Below, in pieces: positions 25,892 through 34,743 of a stretch of 64,000 nucleotides of DNA; position 1 is the stretch's first letter, and the number at the start of each line of letters is the position of its first letter. The position numbers were made by a program, and so were the translations under genes. The notes under the pieces were generated by a model. That model did no database searches. It was not told the DNA's origin and saw only the letters and a program-made list of their open reading frames with translations. Origin of the DNA: Chelatococcus sp. YT9 (lineage in GTDB: Bacteria; Pseudomonadota; Alphaproteobacteria; Rhizobiales; Beijerinckiaceae); NCBI RefSeq assembly GCF_018398315.1, contig NZ_JAHBRW010000001.1, forward strand, positions 2,798,501 through 2,862,500, written 5' to 3'.

Positions 25892-27449
25892 GAGTAGGAC
25901 GAGCCGCAGCGCCCTGGTGTGCTTCAATTGTGCCTGGATTGGCCTCATGGCGGCACTGGTCGCCGGCTGTGCCAGCAACGCCGAGAGCCTCGCCCCCTCG
26001 TCGCCTACTCAACCCTGGACGCCCGGCAACACGTCCGGCAGCAGTCTCCTCCCAACCGCCGCAGGCCAGGGAAGCACGGGGGGCGATGCACGGCCGCGGG
26101 ACTTCTCCGTTCTCGGCAACCCCGCGGTAGCCGATCTCCCGCCGCCGCCGCAAACGCAGGCAGGCAAGGTTTACCAACTGCCGGAACTTATCGACATTGC
26201 CGCGCGCAACAATCCCACGACGCGTGTCGCCTGGGAGCATGCACGGCAATCTGCCCTTGCTGTCGGCATCGCCGAGGCGACGTTCTTGCCGTCCATTTCT
26301 GCGAATGCCGTTGGCGGTGTGCAGTCGACCGAGACACCAGTCCAAGCGCTTGGCGTTCAGCGCTATCTCGACACGACCGCGCGGGGCGTGACCTCCTCGC
26401 TCGCGTTCCAGTGGCTGCTGTTTGACTTCGGCCAGCGAAGCGCTGTTGTCGATGCTGCCAAGCAAGTGTCTCTGGCGGCCAATGTGATGTTCAACGCGTC
26501 ACATCAACGGCTGATCTTCAACGTGACGCAGGCCTATTATCAATACGGAGCCGCGCGCACGCGCGTCGATATCGCCGAGCAAACATTGCGCAACAGTCGC
26601 GCCATTTATGCCGCGGCGGTGCAGCGTGAAAAGGGGGGCATCGGGACGACGGTGGAGGTTGCGCAGGCACGCCAGCAGGTTGCTCAATCGGAGCTGAGGC
26701 GTGTCGTGGCTCAAGGGCAGGAGCAGGACGCCTATCAAGCTCTGCTCGGCGCCATGGGCGTGTCCCCAACACTCGCCATCAAGGTTGCCAATGCGGGCAA
26801 CCGCCGTCTTCCGTCAGCTGTCAATCTGCCGATGGACGACATGATCAAGCTCGCGCTCAGGCGCCGGCCGGACGTGCTGGCGAGCTATGCGACCATCAAG
26901 GCGAGCGAGGCCGGGGTAGACGCGGCGAAAGCGGATTTCCTACCAAAGGTCTTCGTTGCCGGTGGTGTGGCGACAGGTAGCGGCAGTTTCAATGCCAGCG
27001 GCCTGCCGACGATAGGGCAGCAGACCTCTGCCACGGGCGTCCTGGTGGGCGCCACCATGCCGCTTTTCGATGGGGGTGTGCGGAACGCCAATCTCCGCGC
27101 CGCCCAGTCGCGCGTCTCCGCTGCACAGGATATCTTCAAGAAGACTCAGCAAGACGCCGTTCGCGAGATGGTCGTTGCATCCAATGCGGTGCGATCCGCG
27201 CTTCAATCGTACCAGGCCGCGACGCGCCTGACCGAAGCCGCCACGATCACCTACGACGCTGCTCTTGATGCCTATCGTAATGGGCTTGGGACCATAACGG
27301 CCGCGACCGCGGCAGACACGGGCCTGCTTGACGCGCGCCAGGCACGCGCCGATGCCCATATGGCGGCCTTGGTGGCGGCCTCGAATCTCGCATTCGTGCT
27401 GGGGTCCATGACATCGCGCGATACCCCGGACCTCATGCTCCCGCGTTGA
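25881..27449 (+). CDS. mdtP: MdtP-type outer-membrane efflux lipoprotein (TolC-like)
   Basis: This is an outer-membrane factor (PF02321) of 522 residues. It has a lipoprotein signal ending in VAGC (Cys near residue 30), a Pro/Ser-rich linker, then two OEP repeats. The first contains NNPTTRVAWEHARQSALAVGIAEATFLPSI; the second includes RRPDVLASYATIKASEAGVDAAKADFLPKVFVAGG, the conserved R-R-P-D-[VI] motif. It forms a trimeric channel across the outer membrane that receives substrate from MdtN. Its start codon lies 11 bp inside mdtO. It is the last gene of the operon and is convergent with the aspT-like gene. Confidence 0.92.
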   Translation: MSVKSRTSRSALVCFNCAWIGLMAALVAGCASNAESLAPSSPTQPWTPGNTSGSSLLPTAAGQGSTGGDARPRDFSVLGNPAVADLPPPPQTQAGKVYQLPELIDIAARNNPTTRVAWEHARQSALAVGIAEATFLPSISANAVGGVQSTETPVQALGVQRYLDTTARGVTSSLAFQWLLFDFGQRSAVVDAAKQVSLAANVMFNASHQRLIFNVTQAYYQYGAARTRVDIAEQTLRNSRAIYAAAVQREKGGIGTTVEVAQARQQVAQSELRRVVAQGQEQDAYQALLGAMGVSPTLAIKVANAGNRRLPSAVNLPMDDMIKLALRRRPDVLASYATIKASEAGVDAAKADFLPKVFVAGGVATGSGSFNASGLPTIGQQTSATGVLVGATMPLFDGGVRNANLRAAQSRVSAAQDIFKKTQQDAVREMVVASNAVRSALQSYQAATRLTEAATITYDAALDAYRNGLGTITAATAADTGLLDARQARADAHMAALVAASNLAFVLGSMTSRDTPDLMLPR

Positions 27450-27606
27450 CGGTGATGTCCGGCCGCGGTCGGCCTCTGCTCACACGGATTGAAGCACGTC
27501 ACCCTGTGCACCTGGGGGCAAATCGGATGTGCGGGGAAGCCATCTGCGCGCCTCGGTGCCGATCCCGTCCATCATCAGGGGGCAGGACTAGCGCGGACGG
27601 ACTGCT

Positions 27607-29298
27607 CTAGCTCATCAGCATGACGATGATGATGCCGCCGACGGTCAGCAGCGTGTTGCCGACCGCGCAGGTCACGGTGAAGCCAAGCGCTGGAACCTGG
27701 CTGCCAGCCCTCTCGGTCAACATGCCGAGCGTTGCCGTAGAAGCGCGCGCCCCGGCGCAACACCCCAGCAGGATCGCGTCGTCAAACCGGAATACATACC
27801 TTCCGATATACAGGCTGAGTATGAGCGGGACCGCTGTCGCGACGATGCCCCAGAGGAAAAGGCCGGCGCCAAGCTGTTCCGCGCCCGCGACGAAGCTGGG
27901 GCCGGAGGACAGGCCGACCACCGCGATGAACATGTTGAGGCCGAGGGAGTTCATCAGCCAGCCGGCCGCGGGCGGGACCTTGCCGAAGGTGGGATGGACG
28001 GCACGCAGCCAGCCCGCCACGATTCCGGCAATCAGCACACCGCCAGAGGACGACAAGGTGATTGGCGCCGAACCGATATGCCAAACGAGCGTACCAATGA
28101 GCGCGCCGATCACGATGGCGCCGGCGACGAAGCCAACGTCGGTTTCGTCACTCGTGCGATCGGCCCGCCCCAAGGCCGCAACGGCGGCAGAGACATCCTG
28201 CGGCCGCCCGTAGACGGTCAAGACGTCGCCGCGATGAAGTTCTGTAGCGGCCAGGATCGGAATGTCGACACCCGTTGCGCCGCGGCGGATGCGCCGCAGG
28301 AAGATGCCACGGGTGCTCGGGTGGTCTGCCAGATCGCCGAGGGCCTTTCCGTCGAAATGCTGGTTTGTGAGAAGGACATCGACGCCTTCAATCGGCACAT
28401 CGAGCAGATCCTTGTCCTCGACCTCCTCCAGGGAACGGCCCAGCTGCTTGAGGACATCGCCGTGCGCACCGGCGACGGCAATGATATCGCCGGCCTGCAG
28501 CACGGTGTCGGCTTTGGCGTCAAAGATCGTGTCGTCGCGACGCAGTCTTTCCACGAATAGCTGCTTTGAATGGTAGCTTGTCTCCATCTGCGAAACGCTC
28601 TGGCCGACGAAGCGACTGTCCGGCGCGATACGATAGGCACGCGCGATGAACTGATGCCAGGCAGAGCGCTTGCCTCTATGATCGGCTCGCCCACCCATCT
28701 TGACCTCATAGGCCCTGCAAGCCGCGGGAAGGTTGATGCCAAGGAGTTTGGGACCGAGAAGCGCGACGATCATCGTCGCACCGACAGTGCCAAAGATGTA
28801 GGTCATCGCGAAGGCAGTCGGCACAGCATTGACGAGCGCGCTTGTTTCATCCGGGGCTTTGCCCATCCGTTCGATCGCGTCGACTGAAAGGGCGAGAGCG
28901 GAAGAAATCGTATTGGCACCGGCAAAAAGGCCGGCGGCAAAACCCACATCATAGCCCGCGATGCGCGCGCACAACCACGCCATGCCGAGACACAGCGCGC
29001 AGACAACGATGGCGAAAGCGGCTTGCGGCACGCCATTCTTGGCGACGCCCTGCACAAATTGCGGCCCGACGCTATAGCCGATGGCGAAGAGGAAAAGCAG
29101 GAAGAAGACGTCGCGAACGTCATTCGAGATGGCGATATCGAGTTGTCCGATGACGAGGGCGGTGAGAAGTGTTCCCGTTACCGCGCCGAGGCCTATACCC
29201 TTGAAGGACAGTTTTCCGATCGCGTAACCTATGGCGAGTGACAGGAATACCGCGATCGCCGGGTTCGTTCGCAGTACGTCCCCAAACCACTGCCACAT
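27607..29298 (-). CDS. AspT/YidE-type exchanger with two TrkA-C domains
   Basis: The 563-residue protein has two membrane halves with about five or six helices each, flanking two TrkA-C (RCK-C) domains at about residues 210-385. The first RCK domain contains LQAGDIIAVAGAHGDVLKQLG and the second LHRGDVLTVYGRPQDVSAAVAALG. Membrane motifs LFLFAIGYSVGPQFVQG and GANTISSALALSVDAI, repeated in the C-terminal half as VVGLSSGPSFVAG and CAGARASTATLGML, are characteristic of the aspartate-alanine exchanger family. GAGGAG sits 9 bp before the ATG at 29298. The substrate is likely an amino or dicarboxylic acid, but whether it exchanges aspartate for alanine cannot be judged here. Confidence 0.85.
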   Translation of the reverse strand: MWQWFGDVLRTNPAIAVFLSLAIGYAIGKLSFKGIGLGAVTGTLLTALVIGQLDIAISNDVRDVFFLLFLFAIGYSVGPQFVQGVAKNGVPQAAFAIVVCALCLGMAWLCARIAGYDVGFAAGLFAGANTISSALALSVDAIERMGKAPDETSALVNAVPTAFAMTYIFGTVGATMIVALLGPKLLGINLPAACRAYEVKMGGRADHRGKRSAWHQFIARAYRIAPDSRFVGQSVSQMETSYHSKQLFVERLRRDDTIFDAKADTVLQAGDIIAVAGAHGDVLKQLGRSLEEVEDKDLLDVPIEGVDVLLTNQHFDGKALGDLADHPSTRGIFLRRIRRGATGVDIPILAATELHRGDVLTVYGRPQDVSAAVAALGRADRTSDETDVGFVAGAIVIGALIGTLVWHIGSAPITLSSSGGVLIAGIVAGWLRAVHPTFGKVPPAAGWLMNSLGLNMFIAVVGLSSGPSFVAGAEQLGAGLFLWGIVATAVPLILSLYIGRYVFRFDDAILLGCCAGARASTATLGMLTERAGSQVPALGFTVTCAVGNTLLTVGGIIIVMLMS

Positions 29299-29548
29299 CT
29301 ACATGTTCTCCTCATACACGGCCCCGCGGACAACTGGCGCGGCGCGCTCTTGCCTTCGGCAGCCTGATTGTCGGCCTTGGGCCATTCAGGACCGGGCTTA
29401 TCCGCGGTGATCCCGACCAGAGCGGTATCCGGCCGGATCGCGGCGGTCTGGCGAGCCAGCCATACGGTTTGAAAGCCCTGGCTTCGACCATCCCCGCAGC
29501 CTTTGCGCCGCGCAAAATACGTCCCGCCCCGTGGGCGAGCCCTAGCGC

Positions 29549-30892
29549 TTAGGCCTCGCCGAGAGTGTCCTTGAAGATCTTGCCGTCCTTCATGATCAGC
29601 TTCATCGTGCGGGCCGGGTCGGCGATAAGCGAGATGTCCTCGAGCGGATTGCCTGCGATCAGCAGGATATCGGCGAAAGCGCCGGGTTCGATGACGCCGA
29701 TCGGCTGCTGGTACGGGCGCCGATTGCCTGCCATCGCGAGCAGTTCGGCGTTGGTGCTGGTCGCCATGCTCAGCACCTCGGCATTGGTGAACCATCGGGC
29801 GAGCTTCGCGAGCTGCTTGCCTTGGGTCACGGTCTTCCCAGGACTAAACAGGATGTCCGTGCCCCAAGCGACTTTGGCTTTGTAGTTCTTCGCCCATTCA
29901 TAGGCCCGCACGGTGCCTTGGGCGATGAATTCCTGCTCGGCGCCCTGCCGGGGATCGGGATGAACATTGGCATCCTCGTCCTTCAGAAAGGGCTGCAAGC
30001 TCCACCAGGTGCCGGTGTCAGCGATGCGCCGGACCGTATCCTCGTCGGCCAGCTGACCGTGTTCGATACATTTCACGCCGCAGTCGATCGCCCGTTGGAT
30101 GCCCTGCGCCGTGTAAACATGCGTACAGACATACGTGCCCCAGTCCGTGGCGGCAGCGACGGCGGCGCGAATCTCGGCTTCCGTGAATTGGTTTCCATCG
30201 ATGGGATCATAGAGCGAAGTAACCCCGCCGCCCGTGACGAGCTTGATCTGGCTGGCGCCGAGCATGAGCTGCTCACGCACGCGCCGAAGTACCTCGTCCG
30301 GCCCGTCGGCGATCATGGTGACCCCGGCCTTCTCCGCGACGCTCAACCCGGACGTCGCATTGCGCGGTACCTCCGCACGCATGCGGAAATCCCCGTGGCC
30401 GCCAGTCTGCGAGATCATCGCGCCGGATGGAAAAATGCGCGGGCCCACGACAAGGCCCTCGTCGATGGCGCGCTTCAACGCGAACGAAGGGCCACCGGTG
30501 TCGCGCACAGCGGTGAAGCCGCGCAGCAGCGTCTGCTCGGCTTCGTTTGCAGCCTTGAGGTAGATATAGCCGATATCGGCGGTTAACGCCGCAAGCTCGG
30601 AAATATTGGCGAGCATGGCATGCCAATGAGCATCGATGAGGCCTGGCATGAGCGTGCAACCGCGTCCATCTATGACCCGCGAGGCCTCCACGGCCGTACC
30701 TTTCGGCACCAGCGCCGCGATAGCATTGCCACGGACAAGCAGGTCCAGATCCATCCGCAGGGTGTGGGAGCGGCCGTCGAAGATGGCGACATTCCTGAAG
30801 AGTATGCCCTGGTCAGATTCGGCGGGGTGGGGAGCTGTTCCGGAGGGCGCGGCTGAGGCCTTTGACGCGGCGATACCATCAGCCGGCAACAT
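29549..30892 (-). CDS. Amidohydrolase (imidazolonepropionase/prolidase-like family)
   Basis: The 447-residue protein has the composite amidohydrolase fold. A beta domain is around NVAIFDGRSHTLRMDLDLLVRGN and the metal ligands are in LIDAHWHAML (H-x-H). The bridging Lys lies in ASQIKLVTGGGV, followed by His in YVCTHVYTAQGIQRAIDCGVKCIEHG and Asp in VAWGTDILFS. A beta segment PIGVIEPGAFADILLIAGNPLEDI follows, with the conserved G-x-x-A-D-[IL]. It hydrolyses an amide or similar bond; substrates in this subgroup include dipeptides, Xaa-Pro compounds and ochratoxin-type amides. The start is uncertain: the ATG at 30998-31000 adds 36 residues without a clear signal peptide. It lies 250 bp before the exchanger gene on the same strand. 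Confidence 0.83.
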   Translation of the reverse strand: MLPADGIAASKASAAPSGTAPHPAESDQGILFRNVAIFDGRSHTLRMDLDLLVRGNAIAALVPKGTAVEASRVIDGRGCTLMPGLIDAHWHAMLANISELAALTADIGYIYLKAANEAEQTLLRGFTAVRDTGGPSFALKRAIDEGLVVGPRIFPSGAMISQTGGHGDFRMRAEVPRNATSGLSVAEKAGVTMIADGPDEVLRRVREQLMLGASQIKLVTGGGVTSLYDPIDGNQFTEAEIRAAVAAATDWGTYVCTHVYTAQGIQRAIDCGVKCIEHGQLADEDTVRRIADTGTWWSLQPFLKDEDANVHPDPRQGAEQEFIAQGTVRAYEWAKNYKAKVAWGTDILFSPGKTVTQGKQLAKLARWFTNAEVLSMATSTNAELLAMAGNRRPYQQPIGVIEPGAFADILLIAGNPLEDISLIADPARTMKLIMKDGKIFKDTLGEA

Positions 30893-31113
30893 TTCCAGGC
30901 ACAGGCGCTCGTTGATCCGCAGTGCGGCCGGCGAGTGACACAGGCACGCGCCCGGGCGATGAAGGAACGAAAGGGATGAGCCGGCTTTTTGACGCTGCAT
31001 GAAAGACCTGTTCAGACTTCGCTCGGTCAGCCCGGTTCGGCCGCCGGCGCGCGCTGGAGTGTTGGCGCGCCTCGCTTCACACCAGGGCCCGGAGCGAGGC
31101 GCCAATGCCGTTT

Positions 31114-31605
31114 TCAGGGGCTGCTCTGAGCCTCGACCACGCCGGCGATCCACGCTTCGGCGGAAATGCCCGCGTTCTTGGCCTTAGCACGTACAGCCTC
31201 GACGACTGTTGGCCGGAGTGGCACGTCAAGGATGATCTCGTCGGCGTTATCCAGCGAGTACACGGTGCGCATAACGCGCGCCGCGAACCGCATGACGCGG
31301 GCGGTCTTCTGCGCATCCGTCAGCGCCGTATTCGACGCAATTACCGGACAATAGCCGGCTACGAGACTGTCGATCACCAATGTTTCCGATGTGCCTTGCT
31401 GGCGCAGCGCGTACACCGCCCCGTTCAACTGCGCGATATCATCGAAGGCATCACCGCTTGGAAGGAGCTTCTCCACGCTCGCAGCCTTTTGCCCGTCGGC
31501 GATTGGCTTCCATGGACAGGTAAAGCCGGCAGCGCTGGCGGGCGCGGCCGCGAGAAGAAATGGGATTGCGACGCCCAGCGCCGCGATTGCCAGGGATTTG
31601 CTCAT
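31114..31605 (-). CDS. Secreted protein, unknown function
   Basis: This 163-residue protein has an obvious Sec signal peptide: MSKSLAIAALGVAIPFLLAAAPASAAGF, with cleavage after ASA near residue 26. The mature part contains two Cys residues (FTCPW and AGYCPVI), likely a periplasmic disulfide, and helical stretches such as SLDNADEIILDVPLRPTVVEAVRAKAKNAG. I do not recognise the family. An in-frame GTG at 31617 would add four residues. It is 39 bp from the DUF1269 gene, both on the minus strand, so they may be cotranscribed. Confidence 0.72.
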   Translation of the reverse strand: MSKSLAIAALGVAIPFLLAAAPASAAGFTCPWKPIADGQKAASVEKLLPSGDAFDDIAQLNGAVYALRQQGTSETLVIDSLVAGYCPVIASNTALTDAQKTARVMRFAARVMRTVYSLDNADEIILDVPLRPTVVEAVRAKAKNAGISAEAWIAGVVEAQSSP

Positions 31606-31644
31606 AAGATTTCTCACGCTCGCTACCTTGCTGAAAACGTCGGT

Positions 31645-32166
31645 TCAGGCTGACGGCGCAGCGGGCGTCGGCGCGTTCAACGGCTGGGCGGCGAGCGCTT
31701 CACGCAAAGCCTGCTCCTTGCTGTGGTCAAGAGAGGTCTTGAGCACCGTGCCGCCCGAGCCGCGCAGTTCTTCCAGAACCTTGTCGCCGGTGACTTCCTG
31801 CACCAGGACGAACAGCGCAGCACTGCCGGGCTGAAGCGACTCGCTCAATTCCTTCATGAACTTGTCGTTGATGCCGAAATCGGTCAGCGCGCCGCCGAGA
31901 GCACCCGAAGCCGCCCCGAGGACAACGCCGACGAGCGGCATCAGGAAAACGGCTCCGATCAGCAATCCCCAGAGGCTGCCGGACGCAGCGCCCGCTGCGG
32001 TCGTGTTCATAAGCTGATTAAGCTTGACGTGGCCTTTGTCGTTTTTCGTGGCGATGACCGCATCGCCAATCTTGATAAGATACTCCTTCTGGAGCTCGAA
32101 CAGCCGCTGGCGAATTTCTTCAGCTTTCTGCTCTGAAGGATAGACCACGACAACGAGATCAGACAT
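31645..32166 (-). CDS. DUF1269 family membrane protein
   Basis: The 173-residue protein starts SDLVVVVYPSEQKAEEIRQRLFELQKEYLIKIGDAVIATKNDKGHVKLNQL, the typical DUF1269 (PF06897) beginning: a ferredoxin-like beta-alpha-beta unit. A glycine-rich hydrophobic stretch follows (AAGAASGSLWGLLIGAVFLMPLVGVVLGAASGALGGAL) and then a soluble domain with ALFVLVQEVTGDKVLEELR. Such proteins are common in alphaproteobacteria and are linked to stress conditions, but have no known activity. The Pro/Ala-rich end is probably disordered. The ATG at 32166 is the family start. Confidence 0.85.
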   Translation of the reverse strand: MSDLVVVVYPSEQKAEEIRQRLFELQKEYLIKIGDAVIATKNDKGHVKLNQLMNTTAAGAASGSLWGLLIGAVFLMPLVGVVLGAASGALGGALTDFGINDKFMKELSESLQPGSAALFVLVQEVTGDKVLEELRGSGGTVLKTSLDHSKEQALREALAAQPLNAPTPAAPSA

Positions 32167-32725
32167 TGAAAACTCCACTGCGGCAGCATGATAGCTGATT
32201 GGACAACTTACCTCGTAAATGTGTCAAATCAACTAGACTGTACGGCTCATGTGAAAGAAAGCTGCCAGCAGCGGCGGAATTTTCTGGAGGTGGGAACGTT
32301 AAGCATAGTCCCAGGATCAATCGGCTTGGATCTTAGTTCGCGGGATCGGCTCTAACTCTTCGTCCTCATGAGGTTTCTCCTGGGGAAATGCTGCATGTTT
32401 CGCTGAAGTTGCTCTTGAAATCCATCCTCTCGCCAAGCAATTGCCTGACAGTTAGCCACAGGCTCACTATTCGCAAGAATAGTTGAATGTCGTTGGCGTG
32501 CGTTTTGCCGCAGTTGCTTGTTTGACCCGCCGGGACGCGCCATTTCGGTGCCACCTTGCGTGGATGATCGTTGAGACGTCGCCTATCAGAGCGATGAGGA
32601 GCCGCAGTCATTCGGCATTTCCGCGGATTTGAGCCCGTTCCCCGGCCGGCCGGTTTGGACGCCGAGCATTCGCTACCCGTCGGCCTGGGACAGGTTGAGC
32701 GAATCGGGATGGCTTGATGGGAATG
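32167..32725. other. Intergenic region without a recognisable gene
   Basis: This stretch between the DUF1269 gene and tRNA-Thr must contain the DUF1269 promoter. Small frames are present on both strands, but none looks coding. I see no RNA gene or clear repeat. Confidence 0.5.
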
Positions 32726-32800
32726 TGGTGCCGGCGGAGAGGATCGAACTCCCGACCTTCGGTTTACAAAACCGCTGCACTACCGCTGTGCTACGCCGGC
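32726..32800 (-). tRNA. tRNA-Thr (anticodon TGT)
   Basis: On the minus strand the acceptor arm GCCGGCG pairs with CGCCGGC, followed by A and an encoded CCA. The D-arm AGCACAGCGGTAGTGC, anticodon loop with TTTGTAA (anticodon TGT), and T-arm GGGAGTTCGATCCTCTC-type segment are all present. Length is 75 nt including CCA. No other gene overlaps it. Confidence 0.97.
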
Positions 32801-33251
32801 CCGGACACCGTTTCGGTGCCAACTGCTTATCCGACCGGGCGCTTAAAAAGCGCACGATCTAACGCGGGCCACCTCCTGATCGCTGATTTCTCAGCCAAGT
32901 ACCGACCAGCCGAATTCAACGAGCCGGGGCGGTGTTCCACGGGTGTCTCGGCTACCAGTCTTTGCGGCAATCCGCAAGGGGGTGGCGAGAGGAGCGGCGG
33001 TGATCGGGGCGAAGCGTCTGTCCATGATGCCGCGACCGTCTCTGATCCCGCATCGCGTCCCAATCTAAGCGGCTGATTGCCATTCTTCATGCCCGCTATG
33101 CGAGGGATTGGTCTTCGCGCCTTGTCAAGGCCGTGCTTGTGGCCACGTTAGGCCACAATGAGCGATCATTTTTTGTCGAGGATGGAAGTGAGGCGAGCCT
33201 GCTTCTGGATTGGAACACCAGGCTTTAGCCCATGGTATCGAGGAAGTGATC
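32801..33251. other. Intergenic region between tRNA-Thr and a secreted-protein gene
   Basis: Apart from the palindrome at 33137-33158, nothing is recognisable. It must hold the promoters of tRNA-Thr (minus) and of the secreted protein (plus). Confidence 0.5.
33137..33158. promoter_or_regulatory. Candidate operator, 8-bp perfect inverted repeat
   Basis: TTGTGGCC and GGCCACAA are perfect complements around ACGTTA. The centre lies about 100 bp upstream of the secreted-protein start at 33252. It could bind a dimeric transcription factor; no regulator is linked. Confidence 0.4.
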
Positions 33252-33608
33252 ATGATCCGTTCCGTTTCGTTCAACGGCCTGTCCAAGAAAGTTGTTGCGG
33301 CCGGTCTCGCCGGCTTGACGCTTCTCGGCGGGCTAATGGCCGGCGCGGGAGAGGCGTCGGCGGGCTGGTATGGGCGGCACGGCTATTATCGCTATCACGG
33401 CGGTAATGGCGGGGCGGTGGCTGCCGGCATCGTGGGTGGGCTGGCGCTGGGTGCGCTTGCTGCGGGAGCAGCACGCGCGTCAGCCCCTCCGCCGCCAGCA
33501 TGGGCCTACGATGCCTATGACGATGGCCCGGCGTGTTACGTGGCGCCGAGGCGCGTCTGGGTAGAGGGCTGGGGCTGGAGCGTGCGGCGTATCACCGTCT
33601 GCGACTAA
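33252..33608 (+). CDS. Secreted glycine-rich protein with Cys-bracketed C-terminal motif
   Basis: This 118-residue protein has a signal peptide (AAGLAGLTLLGGLMAGAGEASA, cleavage after ASA near residue 32). Next is a short Gly/Tyr/His-rich part (YGRHGYYRYHGGNGG) and a Gly/Ala hydrophobic segment (AAGIVGGLALGALAAGAA). The C-terminal 24 residues read CYVAPRRVWVEGWGW, then RRITVCD, with the two Cys likely bonded. The following gene ends with the same pattern, so the two are related. GAGGAAG precedes the ATG. Its function is unknown, but surface exposure is likely. A terminator follows. Confidence 0.8.
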   Translation: MIRSVSFNGLSKKVVAAGLAGLTLLGGLMAGAGEASAGWYGRHGYYRYHGGNGGAVAAGIVGGLALGALAAGAARASAPPPPAWAYDAYDDGPACYVAPRRVWVEGWGWSVRRITVCD

Positions 33609-33632
33609 CCACGGAATGAGCGTCTGCAGAGA

Positions 33633-33660
33633 GGCCCCGTTCACGCGGGGCCTTTTCTGT
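33633..33660 (+). terminator. Rho-independent terminator after the first secreted-protein gene
   Basis: The 7-bp perfect stem GGCCCCG / CGGGGCC has a 6-nt loop and is followed by TTTTCTGT, 24 bp after the stop codon. Confidence 0.8.
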
Positions 33661-33966
33661 TGACGGCCTTGGCGCAGCGTGGGGACCGTGGAGGCGGCCG
33701 ATGATCTCCGACATGAGAGGTCAAGGCCCTACGTGAGCTTGAGGCGCAGACATCGGCGATCGTGGATATCCGCGCGCGTCGTTGACCCGGAGCCGCAGAG
33801 GCTCGGTCCGTTTGGGTAGCCCGGCACACCGGCGGCGCCTGTGGCATCGCAGATCCTCATCCTGAGGCACATGTGGAACGGGCCGGGCACCGCCAGCGTT
33901 TACCCGTAAAGGTGGTCTGGGCGACGAGGCCTCGACTGCAGATACGGCTTGAGCGGGAGGACGTTC
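33661..33966. other. Intergenic region upstream of the second secreted-protein gene
   Basis: This gap follows the terminator and holds the second gene's promoter. Nothing else is recognisable. Confidence 0.45.
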
Positions 33967-34500
33967 ATGCGACACTTCAAACCCGTAAAAACGCTTCTAT
34001 GCGCCGCAGGTGCCATGGTCGCAGCAACCTTCGTGGTCGCGAGCGCGCCCAGCCCGGCGGAGGCGCAGTGGAGAGGTCACGGTGGCGCGCACTGGGGCGG
34101 ACGACCTGGCTGGGGCGGTGGCGGGCCACGCTTCGCCCCTGGGGTCCGGCCGGGATGGGGAGGCGGCGGTTGGAATCGCCCCGGTTGGGGATATCGCCCC
34201 GGTTGGGGGTATCGTCCCGCGTGGAATGCAGGCTGGCGCCCTGGCTGGAATCGGGGATGGTACCCTCGTCCCGGCTGGCGAGCCGGCTGGTATGGGGTGC
34301 CGGCCTATGGCTACGGTCCGTACTATGGCTACGGCTATGATGGCTGGGGAGCGGGCGCTGCCCTAGCGACGGGCGCCATTCTGGGTGCAGGGATCGCGGC
34401 GGCGGCTAATTCCACCCGATCCTACTGTTACCGTGCCCCACGCCGCGTGATCGTCAACGGCGTCTGGCGTACACGCACCGTGACCGTCTGCGAGCGCTAA
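33967..34500 (+). CDS. Secreted Gly/Trp/Arg-Pro-rich repeat protein
   Basis: The 177-residue protein has a signal peptide ending at AEA-Q (residue 36 or so), followed by a low-complexity middle of about 75 residues. This middle part is built from variations of R-P-G-W-G-Y and R-P-x-W-N-x-G-W, ending with YGYGPYYGYGYDG. A Gly/Ala segment (GAALATGAILGAGIAAAAN) comes next, then the tail CYRAPRRVIVNGVW..TRTVTVCER. That tail matches the C-terminus of the protein encoded at 33252 (C-Y-x-A-P-R-R-V-x-V-x-G). GGGAGG is placed 6-8 bp upstream of the ATG. Function unknown; a secreted structural or surface-binding protein is likely. Confidence 0.8.
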   Translation: MRHFKPVKTLLCAAGAMVAATFVVASAPSPAEAQWRGHGGAHWGGRPGWGGGGPRFAPGVRPGWGGGGWNRPGWGYRPGWGYRPAWNAGWRPGWNRGWYPRPGWRAGWYGVPAYGYGPYYGYGYDGWGAGAALATGAILGAGIAAAANSTRSYCYRAPRRVIVNGVWRTRTVTVCER

Positions 34501-34545
34501 GGGATCCTAGGCGCGCGGCCAGCCGGTAAGCAGCCCGAAAAAAAG

Positions 34546-34569
34546 ACCCCGCCGTGAGGCGGGGTTTTT
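34546..34569. terminator. Bidirectional terminator
   Basis: The 8-bp perfect stem ACCCCGCC / GGCGGGGT with loop GTGA is followed by TTTTA and preceded by AAAAAAAG. It can thus end transcription of the secreted-protein gene on the plus strand and the transporter gene, which ends at 34744, on the minus strand. Confidence 0.9.
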
Positions 34570-34743
34570 AGGGTCTCGATAAAACGCATCAATTGCCTGG
34601 TCTGACAACGTTGGAGTAGGGACCAAGTTCCGCGAGCTTTTACCGAAATTGCAGTTTTTATGTGTTCGCGGGATCGAATCGTCCTGATGACGAGGCCACG
34701 CGGCGCCACAATCCTCCGGAGCGCCGCGCGACGATAGCGTCGA

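Noticed and set aside
29229-29795. A 188-codon minus-strand frame spanning the gap between the amidohydrolase and exchanger genes
   Set aside because: Most of it is the shifted frame of the amidohydrolase C-terminus, and the rest has no recognisable features or start signal.
32629-32862. A 77-codon plus-strand frame with ERIELPTFGLQNRCTTA
   Set aside because: It is the translation of the complement of tRNA-Thr, a well-known source of false protein predictions.
34699-34728. Inverted repeat CGCGGCGC / GCGCCGCG near the end of the transporter gene
   Set aside because: It has a 14-nt loop and no U-run in either direction, and short GC-only repeats arise by chance in this genome. The bidirectional terminator at 34546 is a better candidate.
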